A DNA stretch of 64,000 nucleotides from Plutella xylostella. Its lineage: Eukaryota; Arthropoda; Insecta; Lepidoptera; Plutellidae. Both the position numbers and the translations under genes were made by a program. The notes under the pieces were generated by a model. That model was given only the letters and a program-made list of their open reading frames with translations, was not told the origin of the DNA and searched no databases. Numbering within the stretch: position 1 is the stretch's first letter; each line of letters starts with the position of its first letter. Of the stretch, positions 9,102 through 20,127 are shown piece by piece. The DNA is taken from contig NC_063998.1 in NCBI RefSeq assembly GCF_932276165.1, positions 10,490,501 to 10,554,500 on the forward strand, read 5' to 3'.

Positions 9102-12100
9102 TGGCCGAAAGTGGTTGCCCCAACTCAACATGCCGACTATTCATCACAGACCGCAAATCCAAACAACAATACCTCATTGATACAGGCTCAGACGTGTGTG
9201 TTTTTCCTAAAGCAGCCGTCCGGACTCTGCCAAAAACAAAAACTAGGTACCAACTGTACGCTGCGAATGGCACCATCATAGCCACATATGGATACCTAAA
9301 CCTACATCTAGATCTGGGACTGCGACGAGACTTCGAATGGCGATTCATCCTTGCTGACGTCACGAAACCGATTATCGGTGTTGATTTTTTAGGTCATTAC
9401 AACCTTCTCGTCGACTGCCGGAATCAACGACTAGTGGATGGCATCACCTCACTCATCACACCCGCACATCAACATCCTGGCATTGATGAAATAAACTCCG
9501 TCCGCACCACGATGGAGAGCACACCATATCACCAACTGTTACGTGAGTACCCTGACATTACCCGTCCTGCTGGTAAGCCCGGTGCTCCGAAACACAACGT
9601 GGTCCACCACATACGCACGACGCCAGGTCAACCAGTCGCCAGTCACCCACGCCGATTAGATCCTGAAAGGCTCCAGATTGCTAAAAAGGAATTCGATGAC
9701 ATGCTTCTAAGTGGCACAGCTCGTAGATCAGACAGCCCCTGGTCATCACCACTACATCTGGCTCGCAAGAAAGATGACGGCTGGCGACCGTGTGGTGATT
9801 ACCGGTCATTAAACGCCCGTACCATCCCGGATCGGTATCCAGTGAGACATATCCAGGACTTCGCTTGCCAGCTGGCGGGTAAGCAGGTGTTCAGCACGAT
9901 TGATTTAATTAAGGCGTACAATCAGATAAGGGTCTTCGAGGACGATATACCGAAGACAGCAATAACCACACCGTTTGGGTTATTCGAATTCCCGATGATG
10001 ACGTTTGGTCTTCGAAATGCCAGTCAAACATTCCAAAGATTTATCGATGAGGTGCTCAAAGACTTCGAGTTCTGCTACGGATACGTAGACGATATTTTGG
10101 TCTACTCAGAATCAGCTGAACAGCACCAGCAACACCTCAGAGCATTGTTTCAGCGACTGCAGGACTATGGCGTTCTCATCAACACAAATAAATGTGTATT
10201 TGGACAGCCAGAAGTAACTTTTCTTGGATACTCTGTTTCAGCAACCGGTGTGAAGCCACTTCCAGAGAAAGTGAAGGCCATACAGGAGTACCCGGTGCCC
10301 AAGACGGTGAAGGAACTCCGGCGCTTCCTCGGAATGATGAATTTCTACCGTAGATTCCTCCCTGGAGCTGCAGCCACACAAGCTTCTCTAAACGCCTTGC
10401 TCTCAGGTCCCAAAACAAAAGGATCTACGCCAGTGCATCTCACGGACGAGCAGCTCACATCCTTCGAAGCGTGTAAGTCAAGCCTATCACAAGCCACTCT
10501 ATTGGCTCACCCAAACACAGACGCTGAACTCTCCATCCAAACTGACGCTTCTGACGTAGCGATCGGTGCAGTACTCCAGCAACGCTGCAAAAATGCATGG
10601 CAACCGCTAGCCTTTTTCTCGAGGAAGCTCAGCCCATCACAGGTGAAGTACAGCCCGTATGATAGAGAGTTACTGGCCATATATGAAGCAATTCGTCATT
10701 TCAGGCATATGATTGAAGTTCGAGCCTTCACGATATACACCGACCACAAGCCGCTGACATTTGCCTTTCACACGAACCGTGATAAATGCTCGCCAAGACA
10801 ATTCAGGTACCTAGATTTTATTGGTCAGTTCAGCACAGATATCCAGTTCGTCGCCGGCAAAGACAACGTGGTGGCTGATTCTCTCTCCCGCATCGAAGAA
10901 ATCTCAGGAACATCCATTGACTACCAGTCCCTTGCCCGCGCTCAGGAAACCGATGACGAACTTCAAGAGCTACTTAAGGGTGGATCATCGCTAAAACTTG
11001 AAAAAGTCACCATAGCAAATACTGACTCTCAGGTATATTGTGATATGTCTATGACTCAACCTAGACCATTCATACCTATAACATTTCGCCAACAGGTATA
11101 CAACGCAATCCACAACCTCAGTCACCCCGGAGCAAGAGCCACTGCACGATTAGTAGCACAGAGATTCGTTTGGCCGGGTCTCAAAAAGGACTGTCGACAG
11201 ATGGCTAAAGAGTGCCTACAATGCCAACGATGCAAAGTCCACAGACATACCAACGCTCCTCTTCAAACTTTCCCTCTCCCTACAGCTCGCTTCCGGCATG
11301 TCCACATGGACATCGTCGGCCCCTTACCGTTATCTTCTAGTTACAGGTACTGCCTCACCATTGTCGACCGATTCACCCGTTGGCCTGAGGCGTACCCCCT
11401 GCAGGACATCACTGCTGAGACGTGCGCATCCGCCTTCGTGTCCGGCTGGGTGGCCCGCTTTGGCTGCCCGGAGCACGTCACCACGGACCGCGGCCGGCAG
11501 TTCGAGTCGCACCTCTTCAAGGCGCTCGCAGCTCTCCTGGGGACCACTCACCACACCACAACTGCCTACCATCCTGCCGCCAATGGTCTCGTGGAGAGAC
11601 TTCACCGGCAGCTCAAGGCCGCCATAGCATGCCACTCACACGCGCGCTGGACAGAAGTGCTGCCCCTGGTACTCCTGGGCATCCGCAGCGCGTGGAAAGA
11701 TGACATCCAGTCGTCGTCAGCAGAGCTCGTGTACGGGGAACCCCTACGTCTTCTAGGTCAATTCATCTCTCCAGCATCTACCAGACCCGAAGACGTCACG
11801 GAATTCGCCAACCGGCTGAAGAATCACATGAACCAGATCGCTCCACATCCCACGTCAGCCCACAACACAAAGAGGACATTCTTCGTGCCAAAGGACCTCA
11901 ACACATCCACACATGTCTTCATGCGCCAGGGTCCAGCTCACCGGTCGCTGCAACCAGCCTACACCGGTCCTCACAAGGTGCTACGAAGAGGACCCAAAAC
12001 CTTCGACCTAGATGTCAACGGCAAAAAGCAGACTGTCACCATCGACCGAATCAAACCTGCGTACATGGCTGAGGAAAGCAGCATTCCAGAAACTCCAACG

Positions 12101-12166
12101 GGAACTCCAGTAAGGAAGACGAGAAGTGGTCGTACGGTCAGATTCCCTGATTACTATCGACCGTAG
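9047..12166 (+). CDS. pol: LTR retrotransposon pol polyprotein
   Basis: 1,039 codons from the first ATG, which lies inside gag; the natural product is probably a frameshift fusion. Domains in order: aspartic protease with DTGSD at about residue 45; reverse transcriptase with catalytic YVDD at about 346-349; RNase H starting with the DASD motif near 500 and including TDHKPLTF near 565; integrase with an HHCC zinc domain (about 690-735) and catalytic D near 755 (MDIVGP), D near 814 (TDRG) and E near 849 (NGLVERLHR). This order is that of Ty3/Gypsy. No chromodomain was seen at the C-terminus. No stop or frameshift was found. Stop TAG at 12164-12166, 10 bp before the polypurine tract. Confidence 0.9.
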   Translation: MLSTLHFQAVGKTGRQLLVAESGCPNSTCRLFITDRKSKQQYLIDTGSDVCVFPKAAVRTLPKTKTRYQLYAANGTIIATYGYLNLHLDLGLRRDFEWRFILADVTKPIIGVDFLGHYNLLVDCRNQRLVDGITSLITPAHQHPGIDEINSVRTTMESTPYHQLLREYPDITRPAGKPGAPKHNVVHHIRTTPGQPVASHPRRLDPERLQIAKKEFDDMLLSGTARRSDSPWSSPLHLARKKDDGWRPCGDYRSLNARTIPDRYPVRHIQDFACQLAGKQVFSTIDLIKAYNQIRVFEDDIPKTAITTPFGLFEFPMMTFGLRNASQTFQRFIDEVLKDFEFCYGYVDDILVYSESAEQHQQHLRALFQRLQDYGVLINTNKCVFGQPEVTFLGYSVSATGVKPLPEKVKAIQEYPVPKTVKELRRFLGMMNFYRRFLPGAAATQASLNALLSGPKTKGSTPVHLTDEQLTSFEACKSSLSQATLLAHPNTDAELSIQTDASDVAIGAVLQQRCKNAWQPLAFFSRKLSPSQVKYSPYDRELLAIYEAIRHFRHMIEVRAFTIYTDHKPLTFAFHTNRDKCSPRQFRYLDFIGQFSTDIQFVAGKDNVVADSLSRIEEISGTSIDYQSLARAQETDDELQELLKGGSSLKLEKVTIANTDSQVYCDMSMTQPRPFIPITFRQQVYNAIHNLSHPGARATARLVAQRFVWPGLKKDCRQMAKECLQCQRCKVHRHTNAPLQTFPLPTARFRHVHMDIVGPLPLSSSYRYCLTIVDRFTRWPEAYPLQDITAETCASAFVSGWVARFGCPEHVTTDRGRQFESHLFKALAALLGTTHHTTTAYHPAANGLVERLHRQLKAAIACHSHARWTEVLPLVLLGIRSAWKDDIQSSSAELVYGEPLRLLGQFISPASTRPEDVTEFANRLKNHMNQIAPHPTSAHNTKRTFFVPKDLNTSTHVFMRQGPAHRSLQPAYTGPHKVLRRGPKTFDLDVNGKKQTVTIDRIKPAYMAEESSIPETPTGTPVRKTRSGRTVRFPDYYRP

Positions 12167-12176
12167 CAACGGTCTC

Positions 12177-12189
12177 AGCGGGGGAGTGA
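12177..12189 (+). promoter_or_regulatory. Polypurine tract
   Basis: AGCGGGGGAGTGA lies directly before the 3' LTR, the site where plus-strand priming occurs in LTR elements. Confidence 0.75.
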
Positions 12190-12610
12190 TGTGGCGACTC
12201 TTCCGCCACACTATCCGCTACCGCTTATGCCGCTTGGACCATACGCACAGATCACGCCACCCGGCTAGAACAATAGCGGACCGGCTCGCTCGACCCCCCG
12301 CGCGCCTGCTTCACCTCCGCCCGCCGGCCACTCCGCGGCCCGGCGCGGGGACTACACACTGCGGCTCGCGATCATCCTGCATACACGTAGTTCCTTACTC
12401 GCTTAGCGCTTTGCTTTTGCTTATTAATATTTATTGCCTAATATTCAGTTTGTTATATTTGTAATTCAATAGTGTTCGTTGTAAATAAATTAGCTTTAAC
12501 CTTTATTCGCGCCTTATCAATTCGCCGCTAACTCCATCAGTAGAAGCATTAACTACCCTCTGTTTCGAGTTCGATTCTCGAAGCACGGAAATAGCCTCAA
12601 GCAATCTACA
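12190..12610 (+). repeat. 3' LTR
   Basis: 421 bp, same ends and apparently the same sequence as 7595-8015. Followed by AATT, the target duplication, and then the continuation of the foldback arm. Confidence 0.9.
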
Positions 12611-12882
12611 AATTTATTTGTTTTTGCGTTTTGAATATTTTTTCAAAATGTTTAACTATTTTGAGGTATTTTGTCTAATTTAAGTCGAATAATGCACATT
12701 TGATTATTTTAATTAGTTTATTAAGGTGTTACTTATGCAAAACAACCAAAAAAAATATTGAAATGTGGCTAGTTTTTTTTATTTTCGGTTTTAAGCATAA
12801 AATTTTGGCAAAAAATTCAAAAAACCTTAAATATTAAATATCTTAGAAATGGTTAAGTTTAGGATAATGCATTATTGGGTTC

Positions 12883-12979
12883 ATCATCATCATCATCACG
12901 ACCCATTACGTCCCCACTGCTGGGGCACGGGTCTCCTTCCAATGAAGGAAGGGTTTAGGCCTAGTCCACCACGCTGGCC
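12883..12979 (-). mobile_element. Short LINE/SINE tail with 9-bp duplication
   Basis: A 97-bp insert in the foldback arm with a (CAT)n start, that is a (GAT)n... tail on the minus strand. Perfect duplications of ATTGGGTTC lie at 12874-12882 and 12980-12988. The left foldback arm shows the uninterrupted sequence. The sequence GTCCCCACTGCTGGGGCAC is a frequent lepidopteran retro-element 3' end. Confidence 0.7.
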
Positions 12980-13054
12980 ATTGGGTTCAATCGACTGGAA
13001 ATGCCTTTCTCTATCACCTCCTGAAAGGATCCGGTCTACTTACCAATAACCCTG

Positions 13055-14257
13055 TATATACGTATATAACTTCTCCTTATAGCTTAGGTAATATTCACAA
13101 GTCACAGATAACACCAAAGAGGCACCCTGTAGCTAACAGCACGGGTAGTGGGTAGGTATCCACCATACAAGAAGCGCTGCCTACCCAGCCTATCATATAA
13201 TTAATTTGATTATTCCATTTAATATAAAGTAAAATGTGATCAGTCTTCCATCTAAGTAAGTCAAGAGCATTGCCAAGATTTGTATATAATTGTATGATCA
13301 TATTAACAAAGTCATGTTTTACTCAAAACTGACAGCAAAAATCACAAAATTTGATGGTGTGCGGATGTATTCACAGCCAGATGGATCCTCTTATAATCTT
13401 AAATAAAACTAATGCAATCAATGACAGCTGGTGTAAAAGGCAAAAATAAAATTAACGTTTGACAATGTCTTAAAGTTACATTTATTATAGTTTTCACAAA
13501 TTTATACATTCAATATTTATTTATTACCCATTTTATTATCTCCAACGTGATAAAATAAACCAAAATATAATAAAATGCTGTTTTCAATGGATCGTTCAAA
13601 GCCATGTCAATGTCGTTAAATCACTTACCGAATTAAACAATAACAGTGAGGTGACGCCATCACATAATGCTAACTTAATGTCGCTCTTTGCAATATTGAA
13701 GTACATTTAACAGCGCATCATAATATGACCAACTAAAAACGTAAATTTATTGTTCAAATTTTATATTAAATGTTTAAAAATAATTGGCGCTATTCCGTTG
13801 CGGCGTTTTATAAGTGGACCTTTTTCATTGCTCCCGTGTTTTTGTTTTAGTAAATTTGGCACCGCACTGTTTGAACTTCACCACATTTGATTAGACTGCC
13901 GTGTGGTTGACAGCGCCACCTAGTGAGCCCGGGACGAGGGTCCAACGCGAGAGGTCAAACGGGACCTGCACCATTGTTTAAGAGCTTTATAATTGTTCCG
14001 TTAAATTTATCGCTTTGTGCCGTTCAGGGAAGTAATTATGGATAATTATTTACATTTATCACATTTTAGTACAATTCCGTCTGACCTTTTAACAAATTTA
14101 ATCAGATTTATGTAATTACTAGTCACTGCTGGAGTGATGGGTCATTTTAAATCTTCCAAAAAATCTTCATATTAAACGATAGATCATGCATCATGGATAA
14201 CCGTGGCGCTTTCGCTTCGAGGGTCTAGGATTTTGTGTTGCGTTGTGATATACATTA
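13055..14257. other. Intergenic, no gene seen
   Basis: AT-rich. Holds one dispersed repeat (13,690-13,845). No open frame with domain character. Confidence 0.45.
13690..13845 (+). repeat. Dispersed repeat, copy related to 49,318-49,545
   Basis: Shares ordered blocks with 49,390-49,545: GTACATTTAACAG, ACCAACTAAAAACG, GTGGACC/GTGGAAC then TTCATTGC. The final block also occurs near 1125-1145. Probably a decayed MITE. Confidence 0.45.
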
Positions 14258-14511
14258 TACAGGGTGTCCTACCATAGTAAAAAACATTATGTTTCTTTCA
14301 CCATTTAATTTTCTCAGTTACCAAGTGCCTTTGTTAAATGGTGATAGACGCATTATCTTGACAATCAACCAATACCTAATTGAAAATAAAATACGTTGAA
14401 CAAACGACGATCAATATTTCTGAAATTTATAAAATAGTCAAATAGTAGTTGTTCACATTGACCCCCGAGTCACCCCCTATCCGCTGGTCCACTCTTTACG
14501 GAACACCTGTA
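14258..14511. mobile_element. MITE with TACAGGGTGT ends
   Basis: Left end TACAGGGTGTCC, right end GGAACACCTGTA: imperfect 12-bp inverted termini bounded by TA. 254 bp, non-coding. The left terminus is a frequent motif elsewhere in the window (near 17,035, 28,705 and 57,120). Confidence 0.5.
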
Positions 14512-14529
14512 TAATCTAGGTTTGAATAG

Positions 14530-14600
14530 ATCATCATCAGCTGGACATAGTACTCTCGGTAGAAGTGCCACAACGCCCTGTCCTCGGCTTACTTTATCTA
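14530..14600 (-). mobile_element. Decayed RTE 3' tail
   Basis: (ATC)n followed by AGCTGGACATAG and ACAACGCCCTGTCCTCGGC is the reverse complement of the RTE terminus seen at 1748-1877, with several substitutions. Confidence 0.5.
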
Positions 14601-15138
14601 ACACTACGGGCTAACTGTCCAAGAACGTAAGTCCAGCGTGAATATCCAAAAGTCGTTTATCAAAAGTTCAGATATAGTTTTTCTATGAAAAATGTAAATG
14701 CTGACTTCGCCTTCTCAGATAACCTTTATCTTATCCAGACATGCGGCTAAATCTTAATCTCAACTTTTACTAAACACTTCGGTATAAAAATACTCCTATT
14801 CCTCGGCGAGTTTAACGGAAAAGCTGCATTTTCATAAATCAAGCTTAACCCCGTCACGGCCTGTCCTTTAATGAACTAAGGCGGACCACCATGTTTTTTT
14901 TTGTACAAAAATTGCTTAATTAGCTTAACCATAAATTCAGTGGTTCGGCCATAAATTAAATTATTAGCTTAGTGAATAGCTTTGTTTATACACAAAGCTA
15001 TTTTCTTTATTGTTTGTTTGTTCTAATTATTGTGCTCGTAGGGATGGGAAAGGTGTTGTTCTAATGACTTGTTGCTGTGTGGCTATAATATTTTGACAAA
15101 CTATACTATGTATCACTTCTAATAAATATATCTTATTT
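14601..15138. other. Non-coding, nothing recognised
   Basis: AT-rich. No coding or structural signal seen. Confidence 0.4.
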
Positions 15139-15330
15139 AGGCCCTGTTTCACAATGTCTGGTTAGTGGCTACCTGTAAGATAAAATCCCATAAAAAACAA
15201 TACTTGTCAAAAAAAACAAGTCTCGTAACTCAGTTGTTCTACGGTAAAAAGTTGTGAGATCCATGTAATACCAAGTCTTAGTTACGAGACTTGGTTTTTT
15301 TGACAAGTATTGTTTTTGATGGGATCTCAT
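15139..15330. repeat. Foldback element, CTTGTC/GACAAG arms
   Basis: Arms of about 50 bp: ATCCCATAAAAAACAATACT and ACAAGTCTCGTAACT on the left, complements at 15,278-15,325 on the right. The leading CCTGTTTCACAATGTCTGGT occurs inverted near 16,345-16,400. Confidence 0.55.
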
Positions 15331-15790
15331 TTCTTTTTGTATTTTGTAGACAGTTCTACTTTTTTTTCTTTTCGGTACATACCTTCTAGGTACGTAGGTG
15401 CGTTAACTTAGTTTGGTAGGTTGCCTACCTATACATAAATCGCAAACTTAAGGTAAGACTCAAGAATCATTATTTTTAGCTGCGTAATGTACGTACGTAA
15501 TGAATATAAACGTAACTTTGATACTTCGTACTGCATCAAATTTCCCTAATTAAATTTCAACCTTAGTTTCCAATACACAAAGTTAATTGTACCTACATTA
15601 AGAAAATTTGGCTATAAGTGGTCAAATTCAAATTCAAATTCAAATGGTTTAATCGACGTAAAATTTTACAATTATTTGTCGATAGTCATCTACCACTGGT
15701 AGTCTAGTGGTAGCACTGGTAGCCTGATGTAATTTGTCCGTAGGTAGGTAATCCATCCTTTGCGGATTTAATTTGCATGACGCGAATCTT
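15331..15790. other. Non-coding with a short AAATTC microsatellite
   Basis: An (AAATTC)n tract lies at 15,622-15,645. Otherwise AT-rich sequence without signal. Confidence 0.45.
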
Positions 15791-16310
15791 TTGCTCGATT
15801 TGGCAGGGGCACTACCGTGAGCCTATATTTACTTGGTGGGGGCACTGCCGTGCCCCAAGATATGTGGTTATGAAATGATTTAAACAGTTATCTAGAAAAC
15901 TGGACCAAAATTGAAAAATTTTACTCGAGTTGGTAAAATATTCAAAGTTGCTCAAATATTTTAGTTTTTCCTTGGTTCATACACCAAACACTACTTATAT
16001 TCCAAATTTGAAGCTTCTAGGTCTGCTAGAAGTGCCTTAGAATTTTTATGATCGGTGAGTCAGTCAGTGACAAAATTAAAAAACTTTGTCCCGTTATAAT
16101 TTTTAAACTACTGATTCAAATTGAATGAAATTTGAAATATACCGTGTCTTTACAATGCCTGCATGGTTAGTGAAAATTCAGTCTTCTAGTTTTATCCACA
16201 ACGAAGTTACAGGGGGTCGAAAATGACCTGAATTGCTTCGAGAAAAGGATGGTACGGCCGTGCCGCTTTTTTGCTCGACTTGGTGGGGGCACTGCCGTGC
16301 CCCCAGATAC
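15791..16310 (+). repeat. Dispersed GGGGGCACTGCCGTG repeats
   Basis: Three related blocks, near 15,792-15,820, 15,831-15,862 and 16,271-16,306, with core TTGGTGGGGGCACTGCCGTG. The spacing is irregular, so this is not a simple tandem array. Origin not recognised. Confidence 0.4.
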
Positions 16311-16344
16311 ACGTATGCTGTCACCTTTTTTGACTGTGACAGCA

Positions 16345-16400
16345 TGTATTTTATCTCACAGGTAAGACCAGACATTGTGAAACAGGAGCTTAGAGTAAGT
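16345..16400 (-). repeat. Repeat end related to 15,139
   Basis: Reverse complement of the CCTGTTTCACAATGTCTGG block, with CCTGTGAGATAAAA beside it. Confidence 0.45.
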
Positions 16401-17227
16401 TTATTTATTTTATTAATTGGGAGGGCCAAGTATACCATAGTTAGTAACTTTTTTATTTGAGTCTATTTTAGATTCACATGATTTGTCACGTACCTACTCT
16501 ACCTACTAAACTACGCTGAGGCGGTATGAAATCTCCCATTTACCTATAAATAAATCCACATTAGTGGGCAAAATACACTACCATCACTGTAAATATTATG
16601 AAATAAAAATGAATAGGATGTCTTCATGTTTTAAACACCTCACAAAAAAAAATATGTGATAATTTTTCAGATAAAAGGTGGTCTTTTCTTGTCAGATACA
16701 AAAAAAACAATAATTCTACTTACAATAAAAAAAAATCTTGTATTTCTCCCCACCACTACAACTCATTATTCTAAAAGCGCTAAAGACCATTAGCCGCTCC
16801 GGGTTGAATACAAAAAAAAGGTTTATTAAAACGTGCGAAGCGTGTCAAAGTCACTTAGGCTTGTTAGGAGTTGGCCCACTGTACCTGCTACTTAACTTTG
16901 TTCCTCTTTATAAATGGTGGTAAGTTTTGTTTTGTTTACCGAGTAATTACCTATTTGTTCAGTTCTTCGACAGGGCTGTTCGTGATTGATATACCTAACT
17001 GCGAGTTGTTTATTCACATTTTTCCTGATGAAATACAGGGTGTTATAAGTTTAACGTGTCTGTGTATCTGTGTGTGTACTGCAATAAAGATTCGGTATTT
17101 TATCATTTAATCTTGTACGAAATCATTGCAAAACTTCACGTTCGTAATTTAAAAGTAATAATCAGCTGTCCTTAATCCTGCAGGAGGCATAAAATCCGCA
17201 TTTCACTTTCAAAACCCCCTTTCTGAA
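16401..17227. other. Non-coding, nothing recognised
   Basis: AT-rich. Short open frames here lack domain character. A TACAGGGTGT-type repeat end lies near 17,034. Confidence 0.4.
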
Positions 17228-17361
17228 GGGTTACTTTATACTGACGAAAAACGAACGAACCAGAGCTGTCGTGCAATCGGCGCGTTTACTATAACGAGAT
17301 AAGGTCGTGGATCGCGCAGCAGCAATCCGAAATTTAGTTTTTAATTATATAGAGTGACCCC
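17228..17361 (+). mobile_element. MITE, GGGTTACT/AGTGACCC family
   Basis: Ends GGGTTACT and AGAGTGACCCC. The internal CAGAGCTGTCGTGCAATCGG is shared with copies at 36,736-37,198, 53,264-53,371 (minus strand) and, weaker, 60,110-60,231. Non-coding. Confidence 0.6.
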
Positions 17362-17465
17362 CCAGATCCGTATTGAACTGAAATTGGGGTGACCATGTCG
17401 GGTGTCCGGGTCCACTTGATTCGAGCCCTTTCAATTAATTCGGCCCTCATACATTTTATTTTTAA

Positions 17466-17700
17466 CCGACTTCAAAAAAAGGAGGAGGTTCTCAACTCGT
17501 CGGTATCTTTTTTTTTATATATTTTTTATGTATGTTCACCGATTACTCCGCCGTTTATGAACCGATTGCTGATTTTGAAAATTCTTTTTTTGTTGTATTG
17601 GGTTGAGCTCCCAGGTGGTCCCATTTTTTTCAGAATTTTATCTCACCCCCAAGGGTGGATAAAAGGGGTAAAAACAGGGTATGAATTTCCATTTTGCGCA
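17466..17700 (+). repeat. Dispersed repeat, ACCGACTTCAAAAA family
   Basis: Starts AACCGACTTCAAAAAAAGGA then GGTTCTCAACTCG, a very common lepidopteran interspersed repeat (from memory). Flows into AT-rich sequence. The 110-codon frame through it is not a gene. Confidence 0.5.
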
Positions 17701-18208
17701 CATATTAAATTAAGAACGTAAATTTAGTTCTTATAACAAAAAAAATATGATGTTGACCTTGAGCTGATCTGATGATGGAAACGGAAGGCAGTAAGGGGAA
17801 CTCCTCAACGGTATATAGCAACTAAGTTGGTGCCATATTTCTTTAGATTACTTTGTCACCGCACCAACATCAAAAAAGAACAGTTCCTGCTTAGGTATAT
17901 TTGTACTGTCACATACGAGTATAATTTGTGTAAACCTTAAATTATTTCTTACATTTTAGTGGTTTTTTGTAAGTCATTTTTCAAATTCGATTACTGGATC
18001 TAACATACATACCCAACTTAAACTTTTGTGCCTGATGTCTCTTTTAGTAAAAGCATTTGTTTCAGAAAGAATGCGGATTTTTTTCTTATCCTAGAGCGAG
18101 GTTAAATCAATAGCAGGATATCTAAACATAGGAAGGTTCAGTTGAACCACCGCCGAAATTTTTCAATTAACAATGTTTGACAGGCGAGCGACGCGGCTTA
18201 AGGATTAT

Positions 18209-18363
18209 TAAGGCCGAGTTTCTTGATCCGTGGTCAACTTTAACCATTAGTCAAGTCACTTGTCAAACATGACAGCTGCATACGATTTTTATTGGTTTTT
18301 AACTAATGGTAGCCATTTTTGACCAATGGCTGAGTTAACTAGGGATCAAAAAACTGGCCCTAA
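18209..18363. mobile_element. MITE with TTTCTTGATCC arms
   Basis: Inverted ends: AAGGCCGAGTTTCTTGATCC with GTCAAC on the left, GTTAACTAGGGATCAAAAAA and CTGGCCCT on the right. A single end of the family occurs at 1919-1950. Confidence 0.5.
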
Positions 18364-18420
18364 GTGCTAATGTGTCGGTGGTGGTACGGTAGCAGGATAT
18401 CTAAATGCAGCAAGGTTTAG

Positions 18421-18563
18421 TGCCAATTTCGCCATCGTTAGAGCACAACCAGCGATTATTTCTATGACTTTTGACACATCTGTTAAGAATTTAATATGGA
18501 GATGACGTATAATTGATTAACCTTTCCCTGGTTACGATCTAACCGACTATGGAGAAATTGGCA
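18421..18563. repeat. Foldback MITE, CGGTTAGA family
   Basis: TGCCAATTTCGCCATCGTTA on the left, AACCGACTATGGAGAAATTG then GCA on the right. Second copy of the family at 1584-1734. Confidence 0.55.
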
Positions 18564-18594
18564 CTTAGAATAGAATAAAATACTACTTTATTGA

Positions 18595-18828
18595 CTAAAA
18601 ATAACACAAATAACAATTTATACAGTGGAGTCTTAGTCCTGAAACATGACCATAATTATGGTCAACCTGACATCGATCGATAATCGTGTCAAAAAATCTT
18701 CGAGCTGTTGGATTAGTTCCAGTCGAACGAGCAGTTTGATTGCTGAGAGCGGACCTGGCAAATGCCTTGGACTCCACGCCCCATTCTGCTAAATAACCTT
18801 TCAATTGAATTACTTGAGTGTTATCCAC
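18595..18828 (-). other. Coding-like segment with downstream AATAAA
   Basis: A minus-strand frame of about 77 codons with mixed, non-repetitive composition (residues such as GYLAEWGVESKAFARSALSN). It is followed within 20 bp by AATAAA (near 18,584). There is no ATG; upstream is a stop after a possible AG acceptor. It could be a 3' terminal exon or an old retro-fragment. Not recognised. Confidence 0.2.
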
Positions 18829-20127
18829 CTACTAATCGACTATAAATTTAATGTAGCAAGGAGACAATTATCAACTTAAATAAAGATCAATAAATATAAA
18901 TATAAAATATTTTTTTATGGTAACTATCTGAGATTATTGTGACGTTAGTCGATCGTTAAAAGTAATAATATAATAGAAAAGAGGGATGCAGGATACATAC
19001 AGGGTGGAAAGGTAAGTCGGGAGCAGGAAGAGGAAACTACTTTCACATTAACTTAAATTAAGTTCATTTTAATAAATGAATGCATTCCTTTACTTTAAAA
19101 ATATAAACAAGTAATGATTCAATGGGAATGAGTGATATTTTTTTTGGTATTGGTTATGAAATCACATTCACATCATTCCGTAACTTTATAGAGCGATAAT
19201 TATTTAGTAGAAACGGCCTAAGATCTTAAAAGGAGCATTCAAGAAGGAAGCTTTTATATCGCAATTGCTTTCAAATGTCGATGGAATTTTTATGTCACTA
19301 AGTCACGAAGTGTTTTTAAATGTAGGTCGTTTTCTGTGAGAATATTGCGCTGGCTGAAAGAAGTATTCTAGTTTTAGAAGTGTATCCTGTAGCTACCTAA
19401 CTACAAAAATTACATCGAAATTTTTAAGTTAAAAAAATTAGTTACATAATATACAAGTGCGTTTTTCTATGTTTTTTCCATTAAGTTAAACTGTGAATTC
19501 AATTAAGCATACTTATAATAATATTCTAAGCAAAGTAAGGTAAAATTATCAATTCAATTGGTAATGTTATAAGTAGGTAGGTACATATTAATAAAGGTCA
19601 GGCATGCTTGGAATCTAATAAGAAGCTCCTTTTTTGTTTGTTACATTGTATCCGCATATTCTATTAAGTAACATATAATTATGTATAGCTGCATTCCATA
19701 ATAGGTATTAAACTTTGTACAGAAGATTAACAAATAATACATTTACGCAATTATGTATGGACATTCTTTAAGAAGGTTAATTGTTAGTGAGATGCGTAGT
19801 AGAATACGGTTTTCAAGTTTTCGGGAGCATCACTTTTACACCCTGTATTATACTTAAAGCTATATATAGGCCTACCTACCTACTAGAAACATCCATCATA
19901 ATATATCCCAAAATTACTTAATTACACTTATCAAAGGCAATAAAACACGTTAGTTGAACATACTTAGGTAGGATACAACGTTAATTACATGTTTAATTAA
20001 AGTATTAATTACCAGGTGAAAGTGAGCAATGAAAACGAGAAATATTACCAAAATGGATAGATGTCCTTAGAACTCCGCCGCTTATAAATTCGTGTTTTTT
20101 TTCACACATTCATATCCATCCAACCAT
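18829..20127. other. Intergenic, nothing recognised
   Basis: AT-rich, no domain-bearing frame. Short dispersed motifs only. Confidence 0.4.

Larger units (their letters stand above)
7595..12610 (+). mobile_element. Intact Ty3/Gypsy LTR retrotransposon (CsRn1-like)
   Basis: A 5,016-bp element: 421-bp LTRs starting TG and ending CA, primer-binding site, gag, pol, polypurine tract. By eye the two LTRs are identical, so the insertion is young. AATT is duplicated on both sides (7591-7594, 12611-12614). The CHCC-type gag finger and a primer site resembling tRNA-Trp point to the CsRn1 lineage of Gypsy elements (Kabuki in silkworm is similar, from memory). Both frames are open, so the copy may be active. 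No env-like frame was seen. Confidence 0.9.
6856..13054. mobile_element. Foldback DNA transposon with long inverted arms
   Basis: The left arm (6856-7326) and the right arm (7461-7594 continued at 12611-13054) are near-perfect reverse complements of about 470 bp. The ends are CAGGGTTATTGGTAAG and its complement. A short unpaired loop lies at 7327-7460. Flanking TA (or TATA) at 6852-6855 and 13055-13058 suggests TA-type target duplication. No transposase is encoded, so it is non-autonomous. The LTR element 7595-12610 and a LINE tail 12883-12979 are later insertions in the right arm. Confidence 0.75.
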
